The position numbers and the translations under genes are program-made. 8,180 nt of DNA from DAIDJM01 sp964250215 (GTDB lineage: Bacteria; Pseudomonadota; Alphaproteobacteria; Acetobacterales; Acetobacteraceae): NCBI GenBank assembly GCA_964250215.1, contig CAXUEX010000128.1, positions 1-8,180 on the forward strand. The letters run 5' to 3'. Positions 5,887 to 8,180 of the stretch are shown in pieces. The notes under the pieces are model-generated. The model ran no database searches, was not told the DNA's origin, and saw only the letters and a program-made list of their open reading frames with translations. Position 1 is the first letter of the stretch, and every line of letters begins with the position of its first letter.

Positions 5887-6199
5887 TACCATGCTCACCG
5901 AATTCTCCGGGCCGTCCCCGCCTTCCGACGAACAGGCGCCGCGCAGCGCGCGCGAGCTGGAAGCGGTGTACGACATCCCAGTCACCGTCAGCGCCGTGCT
6001 GGGCCGCGCCACGATGCAGGTGAGTCAGCTTCTCAAGCTCGGCCGCGGCGCCGTGGTGGAACTGGACCGCAAGCTCGGCGAAGCCATCGACGTATATGTG
6101 AACAACCGGCTCGTCGCGCGCGGCGAAGTGGTCATGGTGGACGATAACCGGCTGGGCATCACGATGACGGAAATCGTCAAAGCCGACCGCAGTAGCTGA
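5876..6199 (+). CDS. fliN: FliN, flagellar motor switch / C-ring protein
   Basis: FliN forms the bottom of the C-ring with FliM and helps dock FliH-FliI export complexes. The 107-residue product consists of a short variable N-terminus (1-29) and one SpoA (surface presentation of antigens) domain (about 30-102). Recognisable stretches are YDIPVTVSAVLGRATM, LLKLGRGAVVELDRKLGEAI and VDDNRLGITMTEI. The length is normal for alphaproteobacterial FliN. The start at 5876 overlaps the fliH stop by 11 bases and is backed by AGGAG at 5864-5868; the open frame upstream of it is the out-of-frame shadow of fliH. The next gene, flbD, starts 6 bases after the stop. FliM is not in this window. Confidence 0.96.
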   Translation: MPSDTMLTEFSGPSPPSDEQAPRSARELEAVYDIPVTVSAVLGRATMQVSQLLKLGRGAVVELDRKLGEAIDVYVNNRLVARGEVVMVDDNRLGITMTEIVKADRSS

Positions 6200-6205
6200 A
6201 CCGCG

Positions 6206-7525
<1,320 letters not shown>

Positions 7526-7528
7526 ACC

Positions 7529-8180
7529 ATGGCTGAAGCCCTGGCATTACGCCTGCGGCGCTATGCGCCGGGCAGCGATCTGGCGCTCGCCGCGGGCGTA
7601 TTCTGTCTGCTGTCCCTGCTCATCCTGCCGCTGCCCACGTTGCTGCTGGATTTCGGGCTGTCGATTTCCATCACCGCCGCCGTGCTCGTGCTGATGGTCG
7701 CGCTGCTGCTGGAAAAGCCGCTGGATTTCACGAGCTTTCCGCAGCTCCTGCTGCTCACCACGCTGCTGCGCCTGTCGCTGAACGTGGCCACCACGCGGCT
7801 CATCCTCAGCCATGGCAGCGAGGGCCCCACCGCCGCCGGCCACGTCGTCGCGGCGTTCGGCGGGTTCCTGATGGGCGGCGACGTGGTGATCGGGCTGATC
7901 CTGTTCGTGATCCTGCTGGTGGTCAATTTCATGGTCATCACGAAAGGCAGCGGCCGCATCGCGGAAGTGGCCGCCCGCTTCAGCCTGGATGCAATGCCGG
8001 GCAAGCAGATGGCGATCGATGCCGATCTCAACGCCGGGCTGATCAACGAAAAGGCAGCGCGCGCGCGCCGCCGCGTGCTGGAGGAGGAAACCGGCTTTTA
8101 TGGCGCCATGGATGGCGCCGCGAAATTCGTCCGCGGTGACGCCATTGCCGGCCTGCTCATCACCTCGGTGAATATCGGCG
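7529..8180 (+). CDS. flhA: FlhA, flagellar export gate protein (N-terminal part)
   Basis: FlhA is the large membrane protein of the flagellar type III export gate; its cytoplasmic domain receives substrates and chaperones. Only the first 217 residues are in the window and the frame is open at the end. Hydrophobic segments lie at about 17-36, 40-61, 64-92 and 110-138, with another beginning near 205. Between them is the FHIPEP-family cytoplasmic loop, with RIAEVAARFSLDAMPGKQMA (143-162) and IDADLNAGLI (163-172), followed by KFVRGDAIAG (199-208). D204 in that last motif matches the conserved Asp that, from memory, is essential for proton-driven export in Salmonella FlhA. The ATG at 7529 lies 3 bases after the flbD stop, without a clear Shine-Dalgarno, so coupling is likely. 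Its place after flbD matches the Caulobacter order. Confidence 0.97.
   Translation, partial: MAEALALRLRRYAPGSDLALAAGVFCLLSLLILPLPTLLLDFGLSISITAAVLVLMVALLLEKPLDFTSFPQLLLLTTLLRLSLNVATTRLILSHGSEGPTAAGHVVAAFGGFLMGGDVVIGLILFVILLVVNFMVITKGSGRIAEVAARFSLDAMPGKQMAIDADLNAGLINEKAARARRRVLEEETGFYGAMDGAAKFVRGDAIAGLLITSVNIG

Overview
The window is a piece of a flagellar gene cluster from a GC-rich alphaproteobacterium. The gene order fliF-fliG-fliH(flbE)-fliN-flbD followed by flhA is the one known from the Caulobacter fliF operon. The FlbD-type sigma-54 activator, which belongs to the alphaproteobacterial flagellar hierarchy, supports the same placement. An Acetobacteraceae/Rhodospirillales-like organism would fit, but this is an impression from protein character, not a search result.

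Layout. Positions 1-501 hold the 3' end of fliK (hook-length control), followed after 9 bases by flgD (hook cap). On the opposite strand, converging on flgD and overlapping its last 32 bases, lies one non-flagellar gene. It encodes a secreted or lipid-anchored GH16 glycoside hydrolase with an intact ExDxxE catalytic motif. It is visibly less GC-rich than the flagellar genes and separates fliK-flgD from the next operon. A divergent intergenic region of about 450 bases (2051-2499) separates the GH16 gene from fliF and holds at least two inverted repeats. From about 2500 to the window end runs a tight rightward operon: fliF (MS ring), fliG (rotor/switch), fliH/flbE (export apparatus), fliN (C-ring/switch), flbD (transcription activator) and flhA (export gate, cut off by the window end). 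Junctions range from an 11-base overlap to 6-base gaps, so translational coupling and one transcript are likely.

How they work together. FliF, FliG and FliN build the MS ring and the C-ring. FliH and FlhA belong to the export machine, which secretes FlgD (hook scaffold cap) and FliK (hook ruler). FlbD is expected to switch on later, sigma-54-dependent flagellar genes and, by analogy with Caulobacter, to feed back on the fliF promoter. Points of interest are the GH16 gene wedged into the cluster, a dyad that also reads as a sigma-54-like -24/-12 element right at the fliF start, and a FlbD receiver domain that lacks the phosphorylatable Asp. I found no RNA genes, CRISPR, insertion sequence or clearly new system here.
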